From Pseudomonas argentinensis (GTDB taxonomy: Bacteria; Pseudomonadota; Gammaproteobacteria; Pseudomonadales; Pseudomonadaceae): 64,000 nt of DNA. The position numbers and the translations under genes are program-made. The DNA is taken from NCBI RefSeq assembly GCF_001839655.2, contig NZ_CP056087.1, positions 4,154,001-4,218,000 on the forward strand, given 5' to 3'. The notes under the pieces were generated by a model, which ran no database searches, had not been told where the DNA came from, and saw only the letters and a program-made list of their open reading frames with translations. This document shows, one piece after another, positions 53,573 through 62,387 of this stretch (positions are counted from its first letter, which is position 1; every line of letters begins with the position of its first letter).

Positions 53573-54352
53573 TTACTTCTCGACGAAGGCGCGCTCGATC
53601 AGGTAATCACCCGGCTCGCGCATACGCGGGGAAATCTTCAGGCCGAAGCTGTCGAGCACTTCGCTGGTTTCGTCGAGCATGCTCGGGCTGCCACAGATCA
53701 TCGCGCGGTCGTCTTGGGGGTTGATCGGTGGCAGGCCGATGTCGGCGAACAGTTTGCCGCTGCGCATCAGGTCGGTCAGGCGGCCCTGGTTCTCGAACGG
53801 CTCGCGGGTCACGGTGGGGTAATAGATCAGCTTTTCCTTCAGCGCGTCGCCGAAGAACTCGTTCTGCGGCAGGTGCTCGGTGATGAACTCGCGGTAGGCC
53901 ACTTCGTTGACGTAGCGCACGCCGTGCACCAGGATCACCTTCTCGAAGCGCTCATAGGTTTCCGGGTCCTGGATCACGCTCATGAACGGCGCCAGGCCGG
54001 TGCCGGTGCTGAGCAGGTACAGGTGCTTGCCGGGGTTGAGGTCGTCGAGCACCAGGGTGCCGGTGGGCTTCTTGCTGATGATCACCTCGTCGCCTTCCTT
54101 GAGGTGCTGCAGCTGCGAGGTCAGCGGGCCATCGGGCACCTTGATGCTGAAGAACTCCAGGTGCTCCTCCCAATTGGGACTGGCGATGGAGTAAGCACGC
54201 ATGAGCGGACGGCCGTTTTCCTGCTGCAGGCCGATCATCACGAACTGGCCATTCTCGAAGCGCAGACCCGGGTCGCGGGTGCACTTGAAGCTGAACAGCG
54301 TGTCATTCCAGTGGTGAACACTCAGAACGCGTTCGTGGTTCATGTTGCTCAT
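53573..54352 (-). CDS. fpr: Ferredoxin-NADP+ reductase
   Basis: 259 residues, FAD enzyme that passes electrons between NADPH and ferredoxins such as Bfd. RAYSIASPNWEEHLEFFSIKVPDGPLTS binds FAD, LLSTGTGLAPFMSVIQDPETYERF binds NADPH, and the C-terminus ends GDYLIERAFVEK as in Pseudomonas Fpr. Start ATG 54352 with GGAG. Divergent from finR, its known activator in Pseudomonas. Confidence 0.96.
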   Translation of the reverse strand: MSNMNHERVLSVHHWNDTLFSFKCTRDPGLRFENGQFVMIGLQQENGRPLMRAYSIASPNWEEHLEFFSIKVPDGPLTSQLQHLKEGDEVIISKKPTGTLVLDDLNPGKHLYLLSTGTGLAPFMSVIQDPETYERFEKVILVHGVRYVNEVAYREFITEHLPQNEFFGDALKEKLIYYPTVTREPFENQGRLTDLMRSGKLFADIGLPPINPQDDRAMICGSPSMLDETSEVLDSFGLKISPRMREPGDYLIERAFVEK

Positions 54353-54473
54353 GTACGGGGCTCCTGAATACGTCGGGCGCGCTGATTCGTAAGCGCAATT
54401 GCGCGGCATTCTAATCGCGGCCAGAATATCTGTTAAATGAATTATCAAGATATGGGTTATCGGTTATATAGAT

Positions 54474-55400
54474 ATGCGATTCACGCTGCGTCAACTCCAG
54501 GTATTCGTCGCCGTTGCCCAGCAGGAGAGCGTCTCCAGGGCGGCCTCGCAGCTGGCCCTGTCGCAGTCGGCGGCCAGCACTTCGATCAGCGAGCTGGAGC
54601 GACAGTCCAGCTGCCAGCTGTTCGATCGCGCCGGCAAGCGCTTGAGCCTCAACGCCATGGGCCGCCAGTTATTGCCCCAGGCGGTCGCCCTGCTCGACCA
54701 GGCCAAGGAAATCGAAGACCTGCTCAACGGCAAATCAGGCTTCGGCTCGCTCGCCGTCGGCGCCACCCTGACCATCGGCAATTACCTGGCTACCCTGCTG
54801 ATTGGCGGCTTCATGAAGGTGCATCCGGAAAGCCAGGTGAAACTGCACGTGCAGAACACCGCGCATATCGTGCAGCAGGTGGCCCATTACGAAATTGATC
54901 TGGGTCTGATCGAGGGCGACTGCAATCACCCGGACATCGAGGTGCAAAGCTGGGTCGAGGACGAACTGGTGGTGTTCTGCGCGCCACACCACCCCCTGGC
55001 GAAACGCGGGCATGCCGGCATTCGCGAATTGAGCGGCGAAGACTGGATACTGCGTGAGCAGGGCTCCGGCACGCGCCTGACCTTCGACCAGGCCATGCGT
55101 CACCATTCCGATGCCCTCAACGTACGCCTCGAACTGGAACACACCGAGGCGATCAAGCGCGCCGTGGAATCCGGCCTGGGCATCAGTTGCATTTCCCGGC
55201 TGGCGCTGCGCGACGCCTTTCGCCGTGGCAGCCTGGTACCGGTGGAGACCCCGGATCTGGATCTGCGCCGGCAGTTCTATTTCATCTGGCACCGGCAGAA
55301 GTACCAGACCGCCGCCATGCGCGAGTTTCTCGACATGTGCCGGGCGCTGACCGCCGGTATCCGGCGCAGCGACGAGATCGTGCTGCCCGAAGTGCGCTAG
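54474..55400 (+). CDS. finR: LysR regulator FinR
   Basis: 308 residues. HTH MRFTLRQLQVFVAVAQQESVSRAASQLALSQSAASTSISELERQ and a substrate-binding domain (~90-300). Divergent to fpr across 121 bp of AT-rich DNA, exactly as FinR, which activates fpr under oxidative stress. TTATCAAGATATGGGTTATCGGTTATATAG-type repeats of GGTTAT/ATAT in the gap are candidate binding elements. Confidence 0.9.
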   Translation: MRFTLRQLQVFVAVAQQESVSRAASQLALSQSAASTSISELERQSSCQLFDRAGKRLSLNAMGRQLLPQAVALLDQAKEIEDLLNGKSGFGSLAVGATLTIGNYLATLLIGGFMKVHPESQVKLHVQNTAHIVQQVAHYEIDLGLIEGDCNHPDIEVQSWVEDELVVFCAPHHPLAKRGHAGIRELSGEDWILREQGSGTRLTFDQAMRHHSDALNVRLELEHTEAIKRAVESGLGISCISRLALRDAFRRGSLVPVETPDLDLRRQFYFIWHRQKYQTAAMREFLDMCRALTAGIRRSDEIVLPEVR

Positions 55401-55429
55401 GCTCTGCTGGAGGGCTTGAAAGGGAACAG

Positions 55430-55523
55430 CATTCCCTGCGTCCTCCGCCTAGCGGATCGCCGCCCGGCCTGCCGAGATTTTTCGCGGCAACGCGCCTCGC
55501 GCTGAAACGTCAACAGACCCTAG
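55430..55523 (+). repeat. 94-bp dispersed repeat, copy B
   Basis: It aligns with copy A at 48781-48873 (opposite orientation). Its last bases, CCCTAG, supply the stop codon of dgkA on the other strand. It fills the whole gap between the finR and dgkA ends. Confidence 0.8.
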
Positions 55524-55885
55524 CCAAGCAGGATGATCGCCCAGACGCTGGCGATCAGCGTCAGGGCCACCAGCTGGGCAGCGCTGCCCATGTCCTTGGC
55601 GGTCTTGGACAGCGGATGCAGGTCGAGGGAAATACGATCGATCGCCGCTTCGACCGCCGAATTGAGCAGCTCGACGATCAGCGCCAGCAGGCAGACGGCC
55701 ACCATCAGGGCCCGCTCCGCCCGACTGACATCGAGCAGCAGCGTGATCGGAATCAGCACCAGGTTGAGCAGCATCAGCTGGCGGAACGCCGCTTCGCCGG
55801 TAAAGGCGGCGCGCAGGCCATCGAGCGAATAGCCTGCGGCATTGAGAATACGCTTGAGACCGGTTTGTCCTTTGAACGGCGACAT
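55520..55885 (-). CDS. dgkA: Diacylglycerol kinase
   Basis: 121 residues, three membrane helices. Phosphorylates diacylglycerol released by osmoregulated glucan synthesis. GLKRILNAAGYSLDGLRAAFTGEAAFRQ, and VELLNSAVEAAIDRISLDLHPLSKTAKDMGSAAQ with the catalytic glutamates, are intact. Its stop codon lies in the last bases of a dispersed repeat. Confidence 0.95.
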   Translation of the reverse strand: MSPFKGQTGLKRILNAAGYSLDGLRAAFTGEAAFRQLMLLNLVLIPITLLLDVSRAERALMVAVCLLALIVELLNSAVEAAIDRISLDLHPLSKTAKDMGSAAQLVALTLIASVWAIILLG

Positions 55886-55971
55886 GGGCAGTGAGCTATG
55901 ACAGGGAAAGGCGCGCAGGGTACGCGAGCGCACCGTGAAAATCCCGTGAAATCCACGGGGCAAAGCTGCGA

Positions 55972-56622
55972 TCAGGCAGCCGGCACGGACTCCAGCTGCT
56001 GCAACAGCAGCGCCGCCTGGGTACGGGTGCGTACCCCCAGCTTGCGGAAGATGGCCGTGACGTGGGCCTTGACCGTCGCTTCGGAGACGCTCAGCTCATA
56101 GGCGATCTGCTTGTTCAACAGACCTTCGCAGACCATGGTCAGCACGCGAAACTGCTGGGGCGTGAGGCTGGCCAGCCCGGCGCTGGCGGCTTTCGCCTCG
56201 GAGGACAGGCTGACCGCCTCCTCGCTTTGCGGTGGCCACCAGACTTCGCCTTCCAGCACCTGGCGCACGGCCTGCTGCAGCACTTCCAGCGAGCTGGACT
56301 TGGGAATGAAACCGCTGGCGCCGAATTCGCGGGCGCGTACCACCACGGCCGCTTCTTCCTGGGCGGAGATCATCACCACCGGAAGCTGCGGGTACTGCCC
56401 CCGTAGCAGCACCAGCCCGGAGAAGCCGTAGGCGCCGGGCATATTGAGATCGAGCAGGACCAGATCCCAGTCGGTCTTCTCGGCCAGCCGGGCTTCCAGC
56501 TCGGCGATGCTGGCGACTTCCACCAACCGCACGCCGGAACCGAGGCCCATCGTCAGGGCCTGCTGCAGCGCGCTGCGAAACAGTGGATGATCATCGGCTA
56601 TCAGGATTTCGTAAGCGACCAT
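55972..56622 (-). CDS. erdR: LuxR-type response regulator ErdR
   Basis: 216 residues. Receiver domain (ILIADDHPLFRSALQQAL, LVLLDLNMPGAYG with the phosphorylated Asp near 57, VMISAQEE, FIPKSSS) and a LuxR HTH (LTPQQFRVLTMVCEGLLNKQIAYELSVSEATVKAHVTAIFRKLGV). Matches ErdR (formerly AgmR) of the P. aeruginosa ethanol-oxidation regulon; its position next to dgkA is the same. No cognate kinase gene is adjacent. Confidence 0.88.
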   Translation of the reverse strand: MVAYEILIADDHPLFRSALQQALTMGLGSGVRLVEVASIAELEARLAEKTDWDLVLLDLNMPGAYGFSGLVLLRGQYPQLPVVMISAQEEAAVVVRAREFGASGFIPKSSSLEVLQQAVRQVLEGEVWWPPQSEEAVSLSSEAKAASAGLASLTPQQFRVLTMVCEGLLNKQIAYELSVSEATVKAHVTAIFRKLGVRTRTQAALLLQQLESVPAA

Positions 56623-56779
56623 GGCAGATCCTGTTCTTTTTATAGGCATACCGTGCTGCAGACCCCATCTGCCTGACAGCATGACGTACGGCGCCCACCA
56701 GCATGCCGAGCGCAGGCGGGGTGGTCAAGCACAGCGCTTTGCGGCAAAGTCTGCGCCCTTTTGCAGGGAGCTCACCACC

Positions 56780-57676
56780 ATGGCCAACCACGCGCTGCGC
56801 GCCGATCTGCTGATGCTGGTCACCGCGATGATCTGGGGCTCGTCCTTTGTCGCCCAGCGGCTGGGGATGGATGCCATCGGGCCGTTCCTGTACAGCGGCC
56901 TGCGTTTCGCCCTGGCGGTAGTGGTCCTGTTGCCGGTGGTCATGCTGCTGCGCCGCCGCCGCGCGCAACCGGCCTCGCCCATCAGCCGCCCGCTGCTGCT
57001 CGGCGGCGGCCTGATGGGCGCGGTACTGGCGCTGGGCATCAACCTGCAGCAGGTCGGCCTGCTGTTCACCAGCGTCACCAACTCGGGCTTCATCACCGGC
57101 CTCTATGTGATCGTGGTGCCCCTGCTCGGCCTGCTGCTCGGCCACAAGACCGGGCTGGGTATCTGGCTGGGCGCCTCCCTGGCGGTGGTCGGCATGTTCC
57201 TGCTCAGCGTCGGCGAGGGCTTCCACGTCGCCCCTGGCGACCTGCTGCAGCTGGCCGGCGCCTTCGTGTGGGGCATCCACGTGCTGCTGGTGGGCGTGTT
57301 CGCCGCCCGCCACGACGCCCTGGTACTGGCCCTGGTGCAATTCATCAGCTGCGCGCTGATCAGCCTCGCCCTGGCCCTGGTCTTCGAGCACCTGCCCGGC
57401 GCCGAGATCATCCAGGCGCTACCGGCGATCCTCTATGGCGGCCTGTTTGGCGTGGCGGTGGGCTTCACCTTGCAAGTGATCGCCCAGAAGCATGCAATCG
57501 CCTCCCACGCGGCGATCATCCTGTCCCTGGAGGCGGTGTTCGCCGCCATTGCCGGCGCCCTGCTGCTGGGCGAATCCCTGTCCTCGCGTGGCTACCTCGG
57601 CTGCGCGCTGATGTTCGCCGGCATGCTGCTCGCCCAGCTGTGGCCAAAACCTGCCGCGCTTACAGAAAGGGCTTGA
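56780..57676 (+). CDS. EamA/DMT-family transporter
   Basis: 298 residues, ten membrane helices in two EamA repeats (ADLLMLVTAMIWGSSFVAQRLGMDAIGPFLYSGLRFALAVVVLLP ... VAVGFTLQVIAQKHAIASHAAIILSLEAVFAAIAGALLLGE). Likely exports amino acids or other metabolites; substrate unknown. GGAG precedes ATG 56780. Its end overlaps the convergent DTW gene by 17 bases. Confidence 0.9.
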   Translation: MANHALRADLLMLVTAMIWGSSFVAQRLGMDAIGPFLYSGLRFALAVVVLLPVVMLLRRRRAQPASPISRPLLLGGGLMGAVLALGINLQQVGLLFTSVTNSGFITGLYVIVVPLLGLLLGHKTGLGIWLGASLAVVGMFLLSVGEGFHVAPGDLLQLAGAFVWGIHVLLVGVFAARHDALVLALVQFISCALISLALALVFEHLPGAEIIQALPAILYGGLFGVAVGFTLQVIAQKHAIASHAAIILSLEAVFAAIAGALLLGESLSSRGYLGCALMFAGMLLAQLWPKPAALTERA

Positions 57677-58370
57677 GGCGTTCGTGCAGAGCATCGCCGA
57701 GATCCACGGCACGGGGCGCCTTGGAGGCCAGGTAATGCTCGCTGAACACATCCAGGTAGGCGTTCAGCCCATCGGCGGCACGCTCGTCGCCGGCCAGCTC
57801 CAGGCACATGGCCGCGACCTCGGCGGTGCACAGGTGATCGTCACGCTTGGAGCGCCGTAGCCGATAGCGCGACAGCGCCTCCGGCTGCAGACTGAGGACC
57901 GGCAGGCCGTCCAGATACGGGCTCTTGCGAAACATCTTGCGTGCCTGGGTCCAGGTTGCATCGAGCAGCACGAACAGCGGCCGCTTGCCCGTCGTCGGCT
58001 CCACGCAGGTCACCACCCGCTCGGGCTCGGCATACTCGCCAGGAAACACCAGATAGGGTTGCCATTGCGCGTCATCGAGCAGGGCCGGCAGCGCCGGATC
58101 GACTTCGGTCCGTGACCAGCCGAAGGCCGAGGTATCGGCCACCACGTCGGCGATCAACCAGCCGGTATTGCTCGGTTTCAGCGCCTCGACATCGTGCATC
58201 ACCAGGCACACCCCCGAGCGTGCGGACACCTGCGGCTTCCACGCGCACAGGCAATGGCTGGCGGCCAGGCGGCAGTCCGGGCAGCGCGCCGCCCGCGAGC
58301 CCCTGGCCAGAAACGGTTTGACGCTGCGCGCCAGGCGCGCGGCGCGCAATGCGTGAACGGCGTGGCTCAT
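57660..58370 (-). CDS. DTW-domain tRNA-uridine aminocarboxypropyltransferase
   Basis: 236 residues. N-terminal zinc cysteines (CPDCRLAASHCLC), then the DTW core LFVLLDATWTQARKMFRKSPYLDGLPVLSL and RRSKRDDHLCTAEVAAMCLE. DTW proteins of the TapT group attach the acp group to uridine 47 or 20 in tRNA. The DTW motif itself reads D-A-T-W here, as in many members. ATG 58370. Confidence 0.88.
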   Translation of the reverse strand: MSHAVHALRAARLARSVKPFLARGSRAARCPDCRLAASHCLCAWKPQVSARSGVCLVMHDVEALKPSNTGWLIADVVADTSAFGWSRTEVDPALPALLDDAQWQPYLVFPGEYAEPERVVTCVEPTTGKRPLFVLLDATWTQARKMFRKSPYLDGLPVLSLQPEALSRYRLRRSKRDDHLCTAEVAAMCLELAGDERAADGLNAYLDVFSEHYLASKAPRAVDLGDALHERLKPFL

Positions 58371-58613
58371 GGGCGCACGCTCGGTTTGGTCGAAATCACG
58401 CAATGAAAAGCAGGGGAATACATGGCTGGCGAACCGCCCGGCAGGAGGGGCGCGTAGTCTACCAGGGGCAGGCCGGCAGTGCCGCTCAATAGGCACGCCG
58501 CACCGACCGCAAGCTTGGTAACATCGATCATCGGTTGTCGACTTGATTCGCCAGAACGAACATAACCAGCAGCACCCGGTCTATTACCGCTCACTGCCTT
58601 CAGGAGTCTGCCC

Positions 58614-59015
58614 ATGCAGCGCATCGCCCTATCCGTTATCCTCGCCAGCCTGCTCCTGCCAGCCGCTCACGCCGCGTCGCTCAAGGATTACGAGCTCACC
58701 AAGACGCTGGAAAAAGTGGCCAAGGAAAGCAGCGCCGGTACGCCACGGGCCATCAACGAGGACATTCTCGACCGCGGCTACAGCGTCGAAGGCAACGAGC
58801 TGATCAATCACCTCAGCGTGCGCCCCTCGCACGCCTCGCAGATGCGCGGCAACCCCGATACGGTTCGCGCCCAACTGACCAACAGCGTGTGCAGCAACCC
58901 GGGGTTTCGCAAGCTGCTGGCCAGCGGCGCGGTGCTGCGCTATGAGTTCAGCGAGATCCAGAGCAACCGCCCCATCACCACCGAGCGATTCAACAAGGTC
59001 GACTGCCGTCTGTAA
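58614..59015 (+). CDS. Periplasmic QSregVF-family protein (PA3611-like)
   Basis: 133 residues with a cleavable signal peptide (MQRIALSVILASLLLPAAHA). The body, KDYELTKTLEKVAKESSAGTPRAINEDILDRGYSVEGNELINHLSVRPSHASQMRGNPDTVRAQLTNSVCSNPGFRKLLASGAVLRYEFSEIQSNRPI with two cysteines, matches the P. aeruginosa quorum-regulated virulence-factor family represented by PA3611. Function unknown; no quorum box seen upstream. Confidence 0.88.
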   Translation: MQRIALSVILASLLLPAAHAASLKDYELTKTLEKVAKESSAGTPRAINEDILDRGYSVEGNELINHLSVRPSHASQMRGNPDTVRAQLTNSVCSNPGFRKLLASGAVLRYEFSEIQSNRPITTERFNKVDCRL

Positions 59016-59066
59016 GTCACTGGACTGTGCTAAAACTCGGGGCATTGACGCATAAGGAGTAGCGCA

Positions 59067-60128
59067 ATGGACGATCACGGGAACGGCGACCTGCCTGCAA
59101 GCGGCGATGCGCTGGCAGCCGACCTGGACGACCTGGCAGCGCGGATAACCCCCGCCGGCAGCGCCAACGTTGCGCTGTACCGGGAAATGCTCGCCACCGT
59201 CGCGCGCATGGCCCAGGCTGACCGCAACCGCTGGGACGCCAAGATCATGCTGCAGACCCTGCGCGAACTGGAACGCGCCTTTGCCATGCTCGAGCGCTTC
59301 CGCCATCGCCGCAAGGTCACCGTGTTCGGCTCGGCGCGCACCCAGCCCGGTCATCCGGTCTACGCCCTGGCCCGGGAACTGGGCAAGACCCTGGCCCGCC
59401 ATGACCTGATGGTGATCACCGGCGCCGGTGGTGGCATCATGGCCGCCGCCCACGAAGGCGCGGGGCGCGACCACAGCCTGGGCTTCAATATCACCCTGCC
59501 CTTCGAGCAATCCGCCAATGCGGTCATGCAAGGCAGCGGCAACCTGCTGTCCTTTCATTTCTTCTTCCTGCGCAAGCTGTTCTTCGTCAAGGAAGCCGAT
59601 GCCCTGGTGCTCTGCCCTGGCGGCTTCGGCACCCTGGATGAAGCCCTGGAAGTCATCACCCTGATCCAGACCGGCAAGAGCCCGCTGGTGCCGGTGATCC
59701 TGCTCGACGAACCGGATGGTACCTTCTGGCAGGGCCTGCTCGATTACATCCAGCAGAACCTGGACAGCAACGGCTATATCCTGGCCAGCGACATGAACCT
59801 GATGCGCCTGGTGCACGATGCCGAGTCGGCCGCCCAGGAAATCGATCGCTTCTACGCCAACTACCATTCCAGCCGCTGGCTGAAGGACCAGTTCGTGGTG
59901 CGCATGCGCCATGCGCTCAGCGAAGCCGCACTGGCCCAGCTGAACCTGCAGTTCAGCGATCTGTGCAAGCACGGCGACATCCAGCAGCAACCAGCCGGTG
60001 AGGAACTCGTCGACGGCGCCGAGTTGCACAAGCTGCCCAGGCTGCTGTTCGCCTTCAGCGGACGTAATGCCGGACGGCTACGGGAATTGCTCGACGTGAT
60101 CAACCAGCCTGAGCATTGGCTGAGCTGA
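59067..60128 (+). CDS. LOG/TIGR00730-family Rossmann-fold protein
   Basis: 353 residues, longer than the ~190-residue LOG enzymes because of helical N- and C-terminal extensions. The core has FGSARTQPGHPVYALARELG, ITGAGGGIMAAAHEGA and the PGGFGTLDE motif of nucleotide 5'-monophosphate phosphoribohydrolases, which release cytokinin-type or other bases. Whether this long form is active is not known. GGAG before ATG 59067. Confidence 0.88.
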   Translation: MDDHGNGDLPASGDALAADLDDLAARITPAGSANVALYREMLATVARMAQADRNRWDAKIMLQTLRELERAFAMLERFRHRRKVTVFGSARTQPGHPVYALARELGKTLARHDLMVITGAGGGIMAAAHEGAGRDHSLGFNITLPFEQSANAVMQGSGNLLSFHFFFLRKLFFVKEADALVLCPGGFGTLDEALEVITLIQTGKSPLVPVILLDEPDGTFWQGLLDYIQQNLDSNGYILASDMNLMRLVHDAESAAQEIDRFYANYHSSRWLKDQFVVRMRHALSEAALAQLNLQFSDLCKHGDIQQQPAGEELVDGAELHKLPRLLFAFSGRNAGRLRELLDVINQPEHWLS

Positions 60129-60196
60129 GGGAAAGAAACGCCTGGCGTCAGGGACGGCGAACCGGGCGGTTCAACCGGAATGGCTGGGGCTGTGGG

Positions 60197-60661
60197 TCAG
60201 TCGTCGAAGGCGCCACGCAGCAGCTGACCGACCAGATCCATCGGGTAACCGCGATACACCAGAAACCGCATCTGCCTGGCCCGCTCGCGAGCCTCGCCCG
60301 GAAGCTCGCCGGCAAACTTGCGTTGCCAGGTTTCTCGCAGGCCTTCACGCCAATCGATACCGCTGTCACGCAGCGCCTGGTCGATATCCGCTCGCGCCAG
60401 GCCGCGCTGGGAAAGATCATCGCGGATGCGCTGCGGGCCGAAACCCGAGCGCGCGCGATAACTGATGAAACTCTCCAGATAACGCGCCTCGGACAACAGC
60501 CCTTCTTCGCTGAGGTGATCGAGGGCGGTCTCGATGTGCTCATCGCTGGCCCCGCGCTGGCGCAGCTTGCGCGCCAGCTCGACACGACCATGCTCACGGC
60601 GCGCCAGCAGATCCATGGCGGCATGGCGCACCGCCGCAGCGTTATCCAGGACAGCGGGCAT
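60197..60661 (-). CDS. recX: RecX, regulator of RecA
   Basis: 154 residues. Three three-helix repeats bind along the RecA filament and limit its activity; [48 protein letters not shown] is characteristic. The ATG overlaps the recA stop, so it is made from the recA transcript. Confidence 0.94.
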   Translation of the reverse strand: MPAVLDNAAAVRHAAMDLLARREHGRVELARKLRQRGASDEHIETALDHLSEEGLLSEARYLESFISYRARSGFGPQRIRDDLSQRGLARADIDQALRDSGIDWREGLRETWQRKFAGELPGEARERARQMRFLVYRGYPMDLVGQLLRGAFDD

Positions 60662-61713
60662 CAGAAGTCGGCTTCGGTATCCACCAGGTCATCAGCCGTG
60701 GCATTGGCTTTGGCAGCCGGGCCAGATACCACCAGCAGCTTGTCGCGAATCTGCCCTTCGATCTCGCGGGCCACTTCCTGATTGTCTTCCAGGAACTTGG
60801 CGGCGTTGGCCTTGCCCTGACCGATCTTGTTGCCCTTGTAGCTGTACCAGGCGCCGGATTTCTCGACCAGGCCCTGCTGCACACCGAGGTCGATGATCTC
60901 GCCGTTGCGGTAGATACCCTTGCCGTAGAGGATCTGGAACTCGGCCTGGCGGAACGGCGGAGCGACCTTGTTCTTCACCACCTTTACGCGGGTTTCGCTG
61001 CCGACCACCTCGTCGCCTTCCTTCACCGCGCCGGTACGGCGGATGTCGAGGCGAACCGAGGCGTAGAACTTCAGGGCGTTACCACCGGTGGTGGTTTCCG
61101 GGCTGCCGAACATCACGCCGATCTTCATGCGGATCTGGTTGATGAAGATCACCAGGCAGTTGGCGTTCTTAATGTTACCGGTGATCTTGCGCAGCGCCTG
61201 GCTCATCAGACGCGCCTGCAGGCCGACGTGCATGTCGCCCATTTCACCCTCGATTTCCGCCTTCGGCACCAGAGCCGCCACGGAGTCGACGATGATCACG
61301 TCGATGGCGTTGGAGCGCACCAGCATGTCGGTGATTTCCAGGGCCTGCTCGCCGGTATCCGGCTGCGAGACCAGCAGGTCGTCGACGTTGACGCCCAGCT
61401 TGCCGGCGTAGTCGGGGTCCAGCGCGTGCTCGGCGTCGACGAAGGCGCAGGTGGCACCGGCCCTCTGCGCTTCGGCGATGACCTGCAGGGTCAGGGTGGT
61501 CTTACCCGAGGATTCCGGGCCGTAGATTTCCACGATACGACCTTTCGGCAGGCCGCCAATGCCCAGCGCGATATCCAGGCCCAGGGAGCCGGTGGAAATG
61601 GCCGGAATGGCCTGACGGTCGTGATCGCCCATGCGCATGACCGCGCCCTTGCCGAACTGTTTCTCGATCTGGCCCAGGGCAGCCGCCAACGCGCGCTTCT
61701 TGTTCTCGTCCAT
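60661..61713 (-). CDS. recA: Recombinase RecA
   Basis: 350 residues. Strand exchange and LexA co-protease. Walker [10 protein letters not shown] (~67-75), Walker [11 protein letters not shown], loop L1 [22 protein letters not shown] and L2 [27 protein letters not shown] are intact. Start [23 protein letters not shown] at ATG 61713, with a LexA box about 40 bp upstream. Confidence 0.98.
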   Translation of the reverse strand: MDENKKRALAAALGQIEKQFGKGAVMRMGDHDRQAIPAISTGSLGLDIALGIGGLPKGRIVEIYGPESSGKTTLTLQVIAEAQRAGATCAFVDAEHALDPDYAGKLGVNVDDLLVSQPDTGEQALEITDMLVRSNAIDVIIVDSVAALVPKAEIEGEMGDMHVGLQARLMSQALRKITGNIKNANCLVIFINQIRMKIGVMFGSPETTTGGNALKFYASVRLDIRRTGAVKEGDEVVGSETRVKVVKNKVAPPFRQAEFQILYGKGIYRNGEIIDLGVQQGLVEKSGAWYSYKGNKIGQGKANAAKFLEDNQEVAREIEGQIRDKLLVVSGPAAKANATADDLVDTEADF

Positions 61714-61753
61714 TGTATTCCTCACGTGATCAGAAGGGCCTGACGGCCAATAA

Positions 61754-61769
61754 CTGTATAAGTAGACAG
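61754..61769 (-). promoter_or_regulatory. LexA (SOS) box of recA
   Basis: CTGTATAAGTAGACAG fits CTGT-N8-ACAG. It lies 41 bp upstream of recA between the recA start and the cinA stop, as expected for SOS control. Confidence 0.9.
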
Positions 61770-61796
61770 TATTATTCCACAGGGTTCGGCACTCGC

Positions 61797-62309
61797 CTAC
61801 CCCGCAGCAGGATTTTCTTCGACCAGTAGTCGCAATAGTCCCTGCAGCGCGGCTTCCACGGTTTGCCGGCGCACCGCATCGCGGTCACCGGGGAACTGGA
61901 AGCGCCGGCTGAACAGCGTGTCGCCATCGCCCCAGGCGATCCACACGGTGCCGACCGGCTTCTCCAAGCTACCGCCGCCCGGCCCGGCCACGCCGCTGAC
62001 TGCCGTGGCGTAGCGCGCGCCACTCTGCCCCTGGGCGCCCCGCACCATGGCCTCGACCACCTCGCGACTGACCGCGCCCACGCGGGCGAAGTGCGCCTCG
62101 GGCACGCCCAGCTGGCGGGTTTTCTGGGTATTGGAGTAGGTCACGAAGCCGGCCTCGAACCAGGCCGAACTGCCGGCGACACGGGTAATGGCCTCGGCTA
62201 TGCCGCCGCCGGTACAGGATTCGGCGGTGCTGACCTGGGCGCCCTTGGCCAGCAGTGCCTGGCCGAGACGGGCAGCGAGCCCGGTGATGGGCCGATCATC
62301 GATATTCAT
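61797..62309 (-). CDS. cinA: CinA-family nicotinamide-nucleotide amidohydrolase
   Basis: 170 residues, the stand-alone C-terminal CinA (PncC) domain. [53 protein letters not shown] and [24 protein letters not shown] are complete. It deamidates NMN to recycle pyridine nucleotide. Same strand as recA and just upstream, as in other pseudomonads, but recA has its own SOS promoter. Divergent from mutS. Confidence 0.94.
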   Translation of the reverse strand: MNIDDRPITGLAARLGQALLAKGAQVSTAESCTGGGIAEAITRVAGSSAWFEAGFVTYSNTQKTRQLGVPEAHFARVGAVSREVVEAMVRGAQGQSGARYATAVSGVAGPGGGSLEKPVGTVWIAWGDGDTLFSRRFQFPGDRDAVRRQTVEAALQGLLRLLVEENPAAG

Positions 62310-62387
62310 CTGCGCTCCGGGGTTAAAGCGGGGGGTGTCGATACCGTACACTACGCGCTTTTGCGATTCAGCCGGACACTCGACACG

